Shown here in pieces: positions 1 to 8,823 of a stretch of DNA of 39,882 nt. This DNA is from Armatimonadota bacterium (GTDB lineage Bacteria > Armatimonadota > Armatimonadia > Armatimonadales > Capsulimonadaceae). The first letter of the stretch is position 1, and every line of letters begins with the position of its first letter. The stretch lies in assembly GCA_025353925.1 (NCBI GenBank), contig JANXNV010000302.1, forward strand, positions 1 to 39,882. Direction: 5' to 3'. A model generated the notes under the pieces. The model worked only from the letters and a program-made list of their open reading frames with translations. It was not told the origin of the DNA and did not search any database. The position numbers and the translations under genes are program-made.

Positions 1-165
1 CTGCTTTGTGTTGCTCAGGCAGGCGGTACGGCGGGCGTTTTCGCGCACGCGCTGAAAGACAGGGAACAAAATGGCGGCGAGAATCGCGATAATGGCGATA
101 ACGACGAGCAGTTCGATTAAAGTAAAGCCCTTCCGGGCGGCGTGGCGGCGCGAAGAAAATTGCAT
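1..165 (-). CDS. Prepilin-like protein, N-terminal part (DUF1559 type), cut by window edge
   Basis: Only the first 55 residues are in the window; the gene continues off the left edge. After a short basic leader (residues 1-12) comes the type IV pilin/type II pseudopilin signature G-F-T-L-I-E (from about residue 13), followed by a roughly 20-residue hydrophobic helix and an '[13 protein letters not shown]' stretch. In this family the prepilin peptidase cuts after the glycine and methylates the new N-terminus. The ATG at 165 is preceded by AAGGA with 7 bases spacing. The N-terminus is nearly identical to the complete prepilin-like protein at 10216-11106, so DUF1559 membership is inferred from that paralogue. 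The role (fibre, secretion or surface protein) is unknown. Confidence 0.85.
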   Translation of the reverse strand, partial: MQFSSRRHAARKGFTLIELLVVIAIIAILAAILFPVFQRVRENARRTACLSNTKQ

Positions 166-238
166 GAGAGTATCCTTAACTGTGTGGTTGTTGACTATCC
201 ATGTCCATTGAGACGAAAGTGGGAGACGAATTGTTCAC

Positions 239-1297
239 CTAAAGCTTGCCATGGGTAATATCACCGATTGGCCGCGCTCCGGTTTCCTCTCCGCTGAGGA
301 GGGAAGTACGGACCGCCGCACGGATTGCTGTGCTTCCCGTACGGCTAAGATTGTGCTCCATGATGCTCGAATGCTTCACAGTATATTCCTGAACGGAACT
401 CAGCAGCGAAGCAGTCTGGAAATGTGCTTCGCCGGTATGCGCGGAAGCTTCCATCGGATGCGGAGCCTCCTGCGGCGTGATCACGGTCGGGCCGACGGAA
501 ACTGCCGGGGGCTTAGAGGCTTCGAGTGGAGCCGTGTGCCTTTCGACCGATGGGACGACGCTGTGCTCAGGCGACTTCACGGAAGGGAGCTTGACGACCA
601 GCATACGAGACGGTTTGATTTTGACCTTCACGACGGCCAGAGCGGGAGCGGGCCGGACGATTTCCTTGACCCGCCTGGGCGGTGCAGTGACATCTGTCGC
701 GCGCGGAGATGCCTCGGCTTGATCGGATATGGCGGCGGCCACCCGGTCCGTGGACCGAACAAGCGGTTTTGCCGACGGAAGAGCGCGATGGCCAAACGTT
801 GGCTTGGGAACTGAGGGCAGCGGAGCGACAGTCGGCTGAGAAGACTCGGTTTTCGGCAGAGCGGCGACCTGCTTGGGTGCCGGGGTCGGCAGCGCGATTT
901 TCGGAGCGGTCAGCAGAGAGTGGCCGAGGACCAGTGCTCCCAGCACGGAAACGGAGGCGGCAGCGGCGTAGGCGATCCGCAGCGAGAAGGCACGGGCCGG
1001 ACGGAGGACAGGGGCTTCGTCCGACGCCGCAATGGCTCCCGCAATTCGGCAGCGCAGGTCGGCGGGCGGCAGCATGATAGGGCGTGACGAGAGGGCACGG
1101 CGAGTGGCCTGCATCCAGTCCAGGGACTCACGGCAGCTTTCGCAGGCAGGCAGGTGCGCCTCCACGCGGCGCAGTTCTTCGGGCGAAACCATATGGTCGG
1201 CATAGAGTGACAGCAGCGGATCAATGGTATCGCAGCTGTCGAGTTCTGAAGCGCTGGTACCGGGATGCCGGTGGTGTGTCCTAAACGACCAATTCAT
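239..1297 (-). CDS. Anti-sigma-factor-like membrane protein with N-terminal zinc finger
   Basis: 352 residues. Residues about 25-60 match the putative zinc-finger (zf-HC2) fold of anti-sigma factors, with the H-x3-C-x2-C motif in 'HLPACESC'. One transmembrane helix follows at about residues 105-130. The remaining roughly 220 residues form a Pro/Ala/Lys/Val-rich, low-complexity tail predicted to lie outside the membrane. In this family the cytoplasmic zinc finger holds an ECF sigma factor inactive until a signal releases it. No sigma-factor gene adjoins it inside the window; an upstream partner would be expected but the neighbour at 1421 is divergent. The ATG at 1297 has an AAAGG about 13 bases upstream, a weak site. 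The sigma-factor partner is unknown. Confidence 0.75.
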   Translation of the reverse strand: MNWSFRTHHRHPGTSASELDSCDTIDPLLSLYADHMVSPEELRRVEAHLPACESCRESLDWMQATRRALSSRPIMLPPADLRCRIAGAIAASDEAPVLRPARAFSLRIAYAAAASVSVLGALVLGHSLLTAPKIALPTPAPKQVAALPKTESSQPTVAPLPSVPKPTFGHRALPSAKPLVRSTDRVAAAISDQAEASPRATDVTAPPRRVKEIVRPAPALAVVKVKIKPSRMLVVKLPSVKSPEHSVVPSVERHTAPLEASKPPAVSVGPTVITPQEAPHPMEASAHTGEAHFQTASLLSSVQEYTVKHSSIMEHNLSRTGSTAIRAAVRTSLLSGEETGARPIGDITHGKL

Positions 1298-1420
1298 GAG
1301 AAATTGCGTGCCTTTCCGCGAGTGAAAAACGTCTCTGCCTACTCTGACAGCCGAGAGCCGGAAATGTTTCAGAGATTTCGGCTCAGATTCAAAGCGATTT
1401 CGGGTATTCTAACTAGTATT

Positions 1421-1726
1421 ATGGCGGATAGCAAGCAAACACAAGAGTTTTTGGGCGGCGGGCCAAAATTTAATCAGGTGGGGCGTGACACTCGCGCCGA
1501 AGACGGCTCGGAGGAGCCGCTGGTTCCGAACAATCAAACGGGATACTGGCTGCGTGTCGCACTGGTCGGGCTGGTAGTCGCCGCGCTGGCGGTGACACTC
1601 TTCATTCTCAATGACCGAAGCCTAGGCAGGACCACACTGCCTCCCGCACGCCTCGGTGGACATGCCGTTTCTCCTGAGTCCATCGACAAGTCCAAAGATA
1701 CCACTCCGCCGCCCAGCCTGCGGTAG
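1421..1726 (+). CDS. Small single-pass membrane protein of unknown function
   Basis: About 101 residues from the ATG at 1421. A polar N-terminal segment with Gly/Asn/Gln/Asp (residues 1-40) precedes one clear transmembrane helix (about residues 45-66, rich in Val/Ala/Leu), then a Pro/Ser/Lys-rich tail. The frame is open upstream to 1265, but that extension reads like intergenic DNA and overlaps the divergent anti-sigma gene, so 1421 is preferred. There is no Shine-Dalgarno sequence; a TATTCT at 1405-1410 could be a -10 box giving a very short or absent leader. It is divergent from the anti-sigma-like gene. No family recognised. Confidence 0.5.
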   Translation: MADSKQTQEFLGGGPKFNQVGRDTRAEDGSEEPLVPNNQTGYWLRVALVGLVVAALAVTLFILNDRSLGRTTLPPARLGGHAVSPESIDKSKDTTPPPSLR

Positions 1727-1773
1727 CCATCGTCTTTTCTTCAGCCGCATTCCGCTCTTGACCGCCCCGGAAG

Positions 1774-1802
1774 TTTAACTCGCGCCTAGCGTTGGTTATA
1801 AT
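1774..1802 (+). promoter_or_regulatory. Sigma-70-type promoter for the glycosyltransferase operon
   Basis: TTTAAC at 1774-1779 and a perfect TATAAT at 1797-1802, separated by 17 bases. It lies about 155 bases upstream of the glycosyltransferase start codon. The rest of the 1727-1960 gap shows no convincing gene. The long leader could carry regulation but I see no known riboswitch in it. Confidence 0.6.
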
Positions 1803-1960
1803 ACACTTGTACGGAGTGGTCGGCGACACCCTGATTACCGCCCGCCCTGCCCGCATCCAATTCGCTGCCAACGACGGCTTTACCCTACTGCATCGCCACA
1901 TTTGCAGAACCACACACCGCCGCGGAAACGCTCCCCGCTGCGCAAGGAGACCACGACCCT

Positions 1961-3250
1961 ATGAGCGCATACCCCAATCTCGCACGGCGGCATAAGGTCG
2001 CCTATGTTGGAACCTACCCGCCGAAAGAGTGCGGCATCGCGACCTTTACGCTTGATGTCGTCAACTCCACCGACCTTTCCGGCTGGCGCAGCATCGTGTT
2101 CGCTGTTGATGACGCCGCCCCGACCGAGCCTCATCCCGACAGCAAGGTCGTCTACACGGTCGAGAAAGAGAATCGCGCTGACTATTTGCGGGCGGCACGG
2201 CTGCTCGACAAGCACAAAGTCAGCCTCCTTTCGATCCAGCACGAGTACGGCATTTACGGCGGCGATCATGGCGACTATATCCTGGACCTGGTCCGTGCGG
2301 TGACTATGCCGGTGGTCGTCACCCTGCACACGGTGCTGCCGAACCCTTCCGAGCCGCAGAAGCGGATCCTGAAGGAGATGGAAAAGTATGTCTCGTCGTT
2401 CGTCGTCATGGCGCACAAAGCCGTCGAGCTGCTGCAGACCGCCTACGGGATTGCTCCCAGCAAAATCCGATTCATCCCGCACGGTGCCCCGAATGCTCCG
2501 ATTAACGCGGAGCAAGCCGCCAAAGAGAAGCTGAAGCTGGAAGGTCGGCGAATCCTCTCGACCTTTGGTTTAATCTCGCCAAACAAGGGCATCGAGGATG
2601 CAATCGCCGCGATGCCTGCAATTGTCGAAAAAGAGCCGACCGCAACTTATCTTGTTTTGGGGCAAACGCACCCGGTCATCAAGCGCAAAGAAGGCGAATG
2701 GTACCGGGAAAGCCTGATGAAGCAGGTGGCAGAGCTTGGGCTGACGGAGAACGTCAAGTTCGTCGACAAATATTTGACATTGCAGGAGCTGCTGGACTAC
2801 CTGCTGGCGACCGATGTCTATATCACTCCCTACTATGCTAACCCGCATCAGATCACTTCGGGGACACTGGCTTACGCGATGGTCACCGGCAAAGTCATCG
2901 TTTCAACCCCCTACTTGTATGCTGAGGAGCTGCTTGCTGAGGGCAGAGGCTTTCTCTACCCATTCCGGGACAGTGTGAAGCTTTCTGAGATCATTGGGGA
3001 TCTGCTCACCAACGATGCCCTGTTCGAGCGGACGACCGCTTTGTCCTACCAGTATGGCCGCTCGATGACCTGGCAGAGCGTCGGCATCCAGTACACCAAG
3101 CTGTTCACGGAAATGCTGGATGAGCGCTGGGTCAATCACCGCGCTGCTATGGATGCCCTCTCGATCCCCGGCCTGACGGAATTCGTCCGTGAGGGCGAGA
3201 TCCGCCCCGCCGCCGCCCTTCCGGCACTCTCCGGAGCAGGCGGCTTTTAG
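1961..3250 (+). CDS. GT4-type (GT-B fold) glycosyltransferase
   Basis: 429 residues. The N-terminal domain carries the 'VGTYPPKECGIATFT' opening typical of this group, and 'HEYGIYGGDHGDYIL' at about residues 94-108. The C-terminal Rossmann domain begins near 'ILSTFGLISPNKGIEDAI' and contains the donor-binding region with 'TSGTLAYAMVTGKVIVSTPYLYAEELL', the GT4 equivalent of the E-x7-E motif. Such enzymes move a sugar from a nucleotide sugar to a glycan, usually keeping the anomeric configuration. There is no signal peptide, so it is cytoplasmic. AAGGAG lies 11 bases before the ATG. The next genes, a glycosidase-like protein (30 bases downstream) and a phosphohexomutase, suggest one pathway that makes or remodels a glycan. 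The substrate cannot be read from sequence. Confidence 0.88.
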   Translation: MSAYPNLARRHKVAYVGTYPPKECGIATFTLDVVNSTDLSGWRSIVFAVDDAAPTEPHPDSKVVYTVEKENRADYLRAARLLDKHKVSLLSIQHEYGIYGGDHGDYILDLVRAVTMPVVVTLHTVLPNPSEPQKRILKEMEKYVSSFVVMAHKAVELLQTAYGIAPSKIRFIPHGAPNAPINAEQAAKEKLKLEGRRILSTFGLISPNKGIEDAIAAMPAIVEKEPTATYLVLGQTHPVIKRKEGEWYRESLMKQVAELGLTENVKFVDKYLTLQELLDYLLATDVYITPYYANPHQITSGTLAYAMVTGKVIVSTPYLYAEELLAEGRGFLYPFRDSVKLSEIIGDLLTNDALFERTTALSYQYGRSMTWQSVGIQYTKLFTEMLDERWVNHRAAMDALSIPGLTEFVREGEIRPAAALPALSGAGGF

Positions 3251-3280
3251 CGGCTAGGCGGCTTCTAGCGGAAAGGATTT

Positions 3281-4381
3281 ATGCCCATGCAGACAGTAAC
3301 TCGCAGGCAGACGCTTCCTGAACCAGCACAGCACCCGGCACAACTGCACTTTGGTCATCTAAAGAACCTCTTGACGGACATCGGCCTCTGGCAGCATGCC
3401 GAGGGGAGCGTACCTCATGAGCGGCACGGGTATTCGATTGACGACGAAGCGCGAGGGCTGATTGTCGGCCTTCACTACTGGGAGGTCGGAGTGGAAGCCC
3501 GCCTGAACGAGCGGCTTGCCCAGGCCTGTTTCCGCTTCATTGAGGGGGCGGCGATCGCGACCGGCAAATCCGCTGGTCGCTACCACAATTTTTGCGACAC
3601 GCAGGGCCGCTGGCTGGATTCAGTCGGTACGGACGATTCTTTTGGGCGCACGCTCTGGGGCCTGGGAATCGCGCACAAGATCGATGCCCCTTTTGCCCCG
3701 CGCTCGTCCGCCGAACGTCTCCTGCGCCGCTCGCTGCTCGCGGTCCCGAAAATGGATCCACACTACTTACGGGCGAAAGCATTTGTCATCCTGGGCCTGA
3801 GCGCGGCACGTATTGCCGACGACCAAATCCTCGTTCTGGCCAATGCTCTCGCGGATGCCTATGAGTCCTGCGCCGACGATGGTTGGCGCTGGTTTGAGGA
3901 CCAGATGACTTACTGCAATCCTCGCCTCCCTCAGGCGTTGTTTATCGCGGCTCGGTTGTTCCCCGAGGAGGCCCAGTTTGCACGGATTGCGACGGAGTCG
4001 CTCGGCTTTTTGCTGGAGAAGTCGCGCAACGACAAGGGCAGCTATAACCCCATCGGCAATCTGCGCCTGACCGAAGCGGGCTGGTTTACACGGGCCGATG
4101 AAGAACCTCCCCTTTTCGACCAGCAGCCGGTAGATGCCGGTGCGCTCGTGGAGTGCTGCGTCGAAGCCTGGCATACCACCGGCGAGCCTCGTTTTCGTCT
4201 CGCCGCCCACACCGCTTTTGGCTGGTATTTAGGCAGCAATGTTCACAGCCTGCCTGTTTACAATTCGGAGACTGGCGGCGTCTCGGACGCACTAACTCCC
4301 GGCGGTCTGAATTCCAATCAAGGCGCGGAGTCCGTGCTGTCCGTGCATCTCGCGCATCTCGCATTACAAACCCTGGAGTAG
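3281..4381 (+). CDS. (Alpha/alpha)-barrel glycosidase-like protein of a glycosyltransferase operon
   Basis: 366 residues, no signal peptide. It has repeated helix-pair patterns with aromatic and acidic motifs such as 'HGYSIDDEARGLI', 'GRYHNFCDTQGRWLDSVGTDDSFGRTLWGLG', 'WRWFEDQMTYCNPRLPQAL' and 'DQQPVDAGALVECC', resembling six-hairpin glycosidase/phosphorylase folds. Proteins of this kind are often found beside or annotated with GT4 enzymes. Asp/Glu residues in the D-S-V-G-T-D-D and W-F-E-D motifs are candidate catalytic residues. It starts at 3281 with AAGGA 6-7 bases upstream; a second ATG lies two codons on. It sits between the glycosyltransferase and the phosphohexomutase, 9 bases before the latter. 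Hydrolase, phosphorylase or non-catalytic partner are all possible. Confidence 0.65.
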   Translation: MPMQTVTRRQTLPEPAQHPAQLHFGHLKNLLTDIGLWQHAEGSVPHERHGYSIDDEARGLIVGLHYWEVGVEARLNERLAQACFRFIEGAAIATGKSAGRYHNFCDTQGRWLDSVGTDDSFGRTLWGLGIAHKIDAPFAPRSSAERLLRRSLLAVPKMDPHYLRAKAFVILGLSAARIADDQILVLANALADAYESCADDGWRWFEDQMTYCNPRLPQALFIAARLFPEEAQFARIATESLGFLLEKSRNDKGSYNPIGNLRLTEAGWFTRADEEPPLFDQQPVDAGALVECCVEAWHTTGEPRFRLAAHTAFGWYLGSNVHSLPVYNSETGGVSDALTPGGLNSNQGAESVLSVHLAHLALQTLE

Positions 4382-4390
4382 ATTATACTT

Positions 4391-5827
4391 ATGACCGATG
4401 TCCAAAAGCCGCAAATCTCGTTTGGTACCGATGGGTGGCGCGGCATCATTGCCGACAATTTTACCGGAGCAAATGTCCGCCTCGTTTCTCAGGCCGTTGT
4501 CAACTATTTCTTGCGCCCGGCAGTCCCCGGCGAGCCGGTAGTGTTTATCGGCTACGACAACCGCTCCCAGTCCGAATATTTTGCCGCCGAAGCCGCCAAA
4601 GTCGTGGCGGCCTCCGGGCTGAAGGCAGTTCTTTCCGCCCAGTCCTGCTCCTCCCCGTCGATCAGCTATAATGCCCACAAAGCGAATGCCAAAGGCGGCA
4701 TCATGATCACCGCCTCGCACAATCCACCACAGTTTAATGGCCTGAAGATCAAGATGGGGTTCGGCGGCTCAGCCCTGCCCTCAGATGTCGACGAAATCGT
4801 CAAAGAGCTAAACGCACTCTACGACAAAGGCCAGTATACGGTGGATGTTCCCGCCGAGGTCGCCTCTCTCATTGAGACCCGGGACCTGCGCCCTGCGTAT
4901 TTCGACGGACTACGCGGCATGGTGGACCTGGAAAAAATCGCGTCTGCCAATTTCCGTGTCGTCGCCGATCCTATGCACGGCAGCGGCAGCGGCTACCTCT
5001 CGGACATTCTGCGCGGCGTCGGCGTCGAGATCGAGGAGATCTGCCGGGACCGCAACCCGGTCTTTGGCGGTTTGAACCCCGAGCCGATCACGCAAAATCT
5101 GGGTCCGCTGAAAGACGCCGTGCTGGCCTCAAAGGCCGATGTCGGTGTGGCGATCGATGGTGATGCCGACCGTGTGGGAGCAATGGACTCCGACGGCAAT
5201 TTCGTCGACAGCCACCGTATCTTCGCCCTCGTTCTGCGGCATCTGTACGAAGATAAGGGTTTACGCGGAAGCGTCGTTAAAACCGTTTCGACTACCACGC
5301 TCATCGACAAGCTCTGTGCCAAGTACGGCCTATCCCTGCACGTCGTCCCCATTGGCTTTAAGAACATATGTGACTGGATGCTGAAAGAAGACGTGCTGAT
5401 CGGCGGCGAGGAGTCCGGCGGGATCGGGGTGCAGGGCTTTATTCCCGAGCGCGACGGCCCGCTCATGTCCCTGCTGCTGTTGGAAACGATGGCCACGCGT
5501 AAGAAGCGTCTGGAAGAGCAGATCGCCGAGCTGATGGCCGAGTTCGGCCCGCATGAGTACCAGCGTGTCGATCTGCATCCCGACCCGTCCAAAATGGCCG
5601 CCGTCATCCAGTCACTGAAGGAAGATAACCCGGCGGAAATCGCCGGTTTGCCCGTCAAGAGCATCGACCGAACCGACGGCACCAAGTTCCTGCTGGACAA
5701 CGATGCCTGGCTGCTCCTGCGTGCTTCGGGAACGGAGCCGGTCGTGCGCGTCTATGCCGAATCCACGTCCCAGGCCAAAGTGTCGGAGCTGATCGATGCC
5801 GGTCTCGGCCTAGTGGAGCGGGTTTAG
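4391..5827 (+). CDS. Phosphoglucomutase/phosphomannomutase family protein
   Basis: 478 residues, normal for alpha-D-phosphohexomutases. All four active-site elements are present: the phosphoserine loop T-A-S-H-N-P (S109), the metal loop D-G-D-A-D-R (256-261), the sugar-recognition loop G-G-E-E-S-G-G (338-344) and the phosphate-binding loop R-A-S-G-T-E-P (444-450). It interconverts hexose 1- and 6-phosphates (glucose, mannose or glucosamine; not decidable here), feeding nucleotide-sugar synthesis and thus probably the GT4 enzyme upstream. The ATG follows the previous stop by 9 bases. GGAG lies about 13 bases upstream, and TATACT at 4384-4389 touches the start, so an internal promoter is possible. 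Its last codons overlap the convergent epimerase gene by 4 bases. Confidence 0.92.
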   Translation: MTDVQKPQISFGTDGWRGIIADNFTGANVRLVSQAVVNYFLRPAVPGEPVVFIGYDNRSQSEYFAAEAAKVVAASGLKAVLSAQSCSSPSISYNAHKANAKGGIMITASHNPPQFNGLKIKMGFGGSALPSDVDEIVKELNALYDKGQYTVDVPAEVASLIETRDLRPAYFDGLRGMVDLEKIASANFRVVADPMHGSGSGYLSDILRGVGVEIEEICRDRNPVFGGLNPEPITQNLGPLKDAVLASKADVGVAIDGDADRVGAMDSDGNFVDSHRIFALVLRHLYEDKGLRGSVVKTVSTTTLIDKLCAKYGLSLHVVPIGFKNICDWMLKEDVLIGGEESGGIGVQGFIPERDGPLMSLLLLETMATRKKRLEEQIAELMAEFGPHEYQRVDLHPDPSKMAAVIQSLKEDNPAEIAGLPVKSIDRTDGTKFLLDNDAWLLLRASGTEPVVRVYAESTSQAKVSELIDAGLGLVERV

Positions 5828-6681
5828 GGCTTTGCGATCAATTCCTGTATGTAGGGAACTTCCACTTTGTAGTAACCCAAGAGTGCCTCGACGGGAACAT
5901 GCGGTTCTAACGTCACCCAGCCTGTGTAGCCGTCTTGATGCATCCGCCGAATAATGGCTTCGACGGGGAATGCCGCTTCGGGGAGCGGCAAGTATCCGAT
6001 AAAGTCATGGGTCGACTCACGCATCAAGCTGCCCTGATGCACCTGGTGCTGGGCAGGGTCATACCGACACCCGCCCTTCAGATGCACATACCGGATATGC
6101 TTACGGACCGTCTCGTAGGCAGCCGGGTACGGCTCCACACCGGCATGGTAGTAGTTACAGGGATCGTACTGCGTTCCAAACCCCGGTGAGGCGACTTCCT
6201 CCATCATCTGTTTGATATTCTCCGGCAAGCCCGAGTCATCATGCGCCTCGTTTTCCAGAGTAATGATCACGCCCCGAGCGGCGGCGTAGGCGGCGGCAGG
6301 CCGAATGGCACTCGTAAACAGCGGTGGCGGGATGCCGACGCTGTAAACATTGACGATCTCTGCACCGAGGATACTGGCTGCATCGACCGCCCCGCAGACC
6401 GCTTCCGTGAATGCCGCCGCACCGCCGCGAGCAAAACAGACCTGCGCGGCGAAGAAGCCGAGGGTGACACAGGCGATCTGGAACCCGCGTTCCCGCAGGA
6501 GCACCGCAGCCCCAGCCACATCTTTGCTTTCGTACCGATCCCATTCTTCGGGTGTCGCACCCCCAATCAAGTTGGCGGGCCAGATCTCGATTGCGTTCAC
6601 CCCAAACCCGGCAAGGACTTCCAGCAGCTCAGGCAGTGCATATTTGCCGGAGAGCTGCTGCCCGTTGATCGCTAATTTCAT
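5824..6681 (-). CDS. Sugar phosphate isomerase/epimerase (xylose isomerase-like TIM barrel)
   Basis: 285 residues, TIM-barrel AP-endonuclease-2/xylose-isomerase-like family. Candidate metal ligands occur in the usual order: E143 in 'TLENEAHDD', D173 in 'QYDPCNYYHAG', H200 in 'YVHLKG' and E259 in 'WVTLEPH'. Members interconvert ketoses, aldoses or inositol derivatives with a divalent metal. The ATG overlaps the stop of the upstream oxidoreductase gene (ATGA, 6678-6681), indicating translational coupling. The pairing of a Gfo/Idh/MocA dehydrogenase with such an epimerase is common in catabolism of unusual sugars or inositols. It is the last gene of the LacI-headed group and converges on the phosphohexomutase. 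Exact substrate unknown. Confidence 0.88.
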   Translation of the reverse strand: MKLAINGQQLSGKYALPELLEVLAGFGVNAIEIWPANLIGGATPEEWDRYESKDVAGAAVLLRERGFQIACVTLGFFAAQVCFARGGAAAFTEAVCGAVDAASILGAEIVNVYSVGIPPPLFTSAIRPAAAYAAARGVIITLENEAHDDSGLPENIKQMMEEVASPGFGTQYDPCNYYHAGVEPYPAAYETVRKHIRYVHLKGGCRYDPAQHQVHQGSLMRESTHDFIGYLPLPEAAFPVEAIIRRMHQDGYTGWVTLEPHVPVEALLGYYKVEVPYIQELIAKP

Positions 6682-7775
6682 AGATTTCTTTCATCCAAAT
6701 AGTCCTGGGCAGTTGGGATAGTCACGGCCTGGCCTGCCGCACTGGTCTGCCGCAGGGAGTCCAAAAGCAATGCGTCCGTCAATGTTTCCAGCGGAGTGGG
6801 ATAGCTTGGACTGCCGGTCAGCAGCCGCTCCGAAAAATGCTCGAATTCTCGACGGTAGTTGTCATAATGCGGGAATGGGGCGTCGCTCCCCTGCTCAGAG
6901 ACATGGTGAGCTGTTTCAGAATCGATCTTCAGCCTTCCGGCAGGTGACTGGCTGAAACAGCCTTCCATTTCCAGCCGCCCCTCTGTTCCATAGAAGAGAA
7001 TCCGGCTTTCCGCATGCGCGAACGTGGTGACGAACGTTCCCGGGATCCCCTTGCGGGTCTGGAACCAGGCCACGGTGGTATCGGGATTGGGCAAACCTGG
7101 CGGCGCGATCGTCGTGCAGCTCAGGCTGCTGACCACGGCGATTTCGTCCTGCAATATCTCCCGCAGCGCAAACGCGAGATAGATCCCAATGTCGAGGACC
7201 GCCCCGCCGCCTTTCGCATCCGTCCACCGCCACCCGCCAGGAGCACCGGGCGGATATGGGCCAAGGGCCGGATACGAAAAGTTTGCATAAACATAAGTGA
7301 CCTGGCCGATCGCTCCGCCACCGATCAGCCGCATGGCTTCTGCATAGAGATCGCTGAAACGCGACATATACCCGGTCATCAGCGGAACTCCGGCATCCCG
7401 TGCCGCACGCAGCATCTCCCGGGATTCACCCGCACTCCGGCCCAGCGGCTTTTCGCACAGAATGGCCTTTCCAGCGGCGGTGGCCTCGAGAACCGCTTCG
7501 AGATGCATCCCTGTGGGGAGCGCGACATAAACCGCGTCGACCTCTGGATCCTGAAGCAGTGCTCGGTAGTCTTCGTACTGCCGCAGGGCAGCACCGGGCT
7601 GCGCGGAGCAGACAGTCTCGACCAGATCGCGCCGAACTACGAGCGGATCCGAGATCGCAGCGATCCGCGCGTTCTGCGCCGCCAGCAGGGCTGGAACCGA
7701 TTTGTCCAGTGCGATCTGCCCGCACCCGATAACTCCCCATTGAACTCTGTCAGTTCGCACTTGTGTTATAGCCAT
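6678..7775 (-). CDS. Gfo/Idh/MocA family NAD(P)-dependent oxidoreductase
   Basis: 365 residues. The N-terminal Rossmann fold has 'GVIGCGQIA' (residues 14-22) and the family hallmark 'CEKPLG' around residue 111, carrying the catalytic lysine. The C-terminal domain has 'GGGAVLDIGIYLAF', the family's G-G-G-x-L-x-D-x-G-x-H-like element, here with Tyr instead of His in the last position. Members oxidise or epimerise sugars and cyclitols with NAD(P). It is coupled to the epimerase by a 4-base overlap and follows the beta-helix gene by 9 bases. It probably processes a sugar released by the secreted proteins; that is inference from gene order. Confidence 0.9.
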   Translation of the reverse strand: MAITQVRTDRVQWGVIGCGQIALDKSVPALLAAQNARIAAISDPLVVRRDLVETVCSAQPGAALRQYEDYRALLQDPEVDAVYVALPTGMHLEAVLEATAAGKAILCEKPLGRSAGESREMLRAARDAGVPLMTGYMSRFSDLYAEAMRLIGGGAIGQVTYVYANFSYPALGPYPPGAPGGWRWTDAKGGGAVLDIGIYLAFALREILQDEIAVVSSLSCTTIAPPGLPNPDTTVAWFQTRKGIPGTFVTTFAHAESRILFYGTEGRLEMEGCFSQSPAGRLKIDSETAHHVSEQGSDAPFPHYDNYRREFEHFSERLLTGSPSYPTPLETLTDALLLDSLRQTSAAGQAVTIPTAQDYLDERNL

Positions 7776-7784
7776 AAAGTATTT

Positions 7785-8822
7785 TTATGTTCCCGGCACT
7801 TGACTGCCATTCCAGAAGATATGATTGGCATAGGAAACGTACGGCTGCAGCTGCTGCCCCTGGTCATCAGTATTGTTCGCGAAATATATCCAGAAAGCTG
7901 CAGCCATGGGCACTCCGATTGCAGTTGTTTCCCCGATGACAGGAATTGTGGGATCCTGGAAATCGTGATAACAAACATTATCGTGAATACTGACCGATCC
8001 GGACATGAAGGCATGGATCCCACGCGCCCCGTTGTCGTGGCACGTGTTATTACTGACTTCCGTGTACGCCCCATTGGTATCCAGGCAGGTATCAACAATT
8101 ATACCGTTGCCATCGGAGTGACCACCCGGTGCCGTCGTTTCGATGTTGCCCCAGACTGAGCAGCGAGTAATTTGATTGTGTGTTCCACCTGTGCCGTCAC
8201 TGTTGACCATCTTGTACAGAGAGATGCCGCTGCCATGCAGCGTTTCGCCATTGTAAAACTGGCCTGTGTTGCAATTGTTGTATATGTTGGAATTGGTCAG
8301 CGTGACATAATCACTGCCGATAAACTGATAACCGCACATTCCGTTGCGGTAAGCGTTACACCCTTGAATAAAAAGGTGAAAGGAAGGCACTCCATTCGCG
8401 CTATTCTGGCAGAGCAGCCCGACACCCGAGTTGTCATCGTGTGTAAAGTCAATCCATTTGAGCGCGAGATAGCTGGCACCGTAAACCCCGCAGGCCTGAA
8501 AATCGGTCGCATGAATTGTCGCACGCTCGTTGGTGTAGGAGCGATAGGTTATCCAGGCGGCGGCTGTTCCCCCTTTGGGATAAAACGACTCATGGTATTG
8601 ACCGCCGCGCAGGACGATGTCATCACCGGGATTTGCCAGGCTGGTTGCATACCAGATATGCTGAAATGGAGTGGCTATCAGTCCGCTATTGCTTGCTGAG
8701 CTGTCGGTGCCGGTTGTCGCGACATACCACTCACGGGCCTGTGCCGGTACGATGAGAGCTGCAAAGCAAAGTATCAGCAGCAGATTGTGCCACATTCGGT
8801 TGATTTCTCTGTTCAATGTCAT
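7785..8822 (-). CDS. Secreted right-handed beta-helix protein, second of a tandem pair
   Basis: 345 residues from the ATG at 8822. The frame is open further upstream but that part overlaps the previous gene. The start is supported by GGAAGG about 8 bases upstream and leads directly into a signal peptide (hydrophobic residues 10-26, likely cut after 'PAQA'). The mature part shows parallel beta-helix rungs with N-rich ladders such as 'YVTLTNSNIYNNCNTG', 'TEVSNNTCHDNGARGIHA' and 'SVSIHDNVCYHDF', like pectate lyase-fold or polysaccharide-binding proteins. It begins one base after the stop of the paralogous beta-helix gene. Likely exported; it may cleave or bind an acidic polysaccharide, but no catalytic residues can be assigned. 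Confidence 0.85.
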   Translation of the reverse strand: MTLNREINRMWHNLLLILCFAALIVPAQAREWYVATTGTDSSASNSGLIATPFQHIWYATSLANPGDDIVLRGGQYHESFYPKGGTAAAWITYRSYTNERATIHATDFQACGVYGASYLALKWIDFTHDDNSGVGLLCQNSANGVPSFHLFIQGCNAYRNGMCGYQFIGSDYVTLTNSNIYNNCNTGQFYNGETLHGSGISLYKMVNSDGTGGTHNQITRCSVWGNIETTAPGGHSDGNGIIVDTCLDTNGAYTEVSNNTCHDNGARGIHAFMSGSVSIHDNVCYHDFQDPTIPVIGETTAIGVPMAAAFWIYFANNTDDQGQQLQPYVSYANHIFWNGSQVPGT

Positions 8823-8823
8823 G

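Noticed and set aside
1792-1995. 67-residue frame before the glycosyltransferase
   Set aside because: It begins just before the TATAAT box, so the promoter lies inside it, and overlaps the glycosyltransferase start; treated as leader DNA.
7014-8159. 381-residue plus-strand open frame
   Set aside because: It lies opposite the well-supported Gfo/Idh/MocA and beta-helix genes, shows no domain and is rich in residues typical of antisense frames of GC-rich genes.
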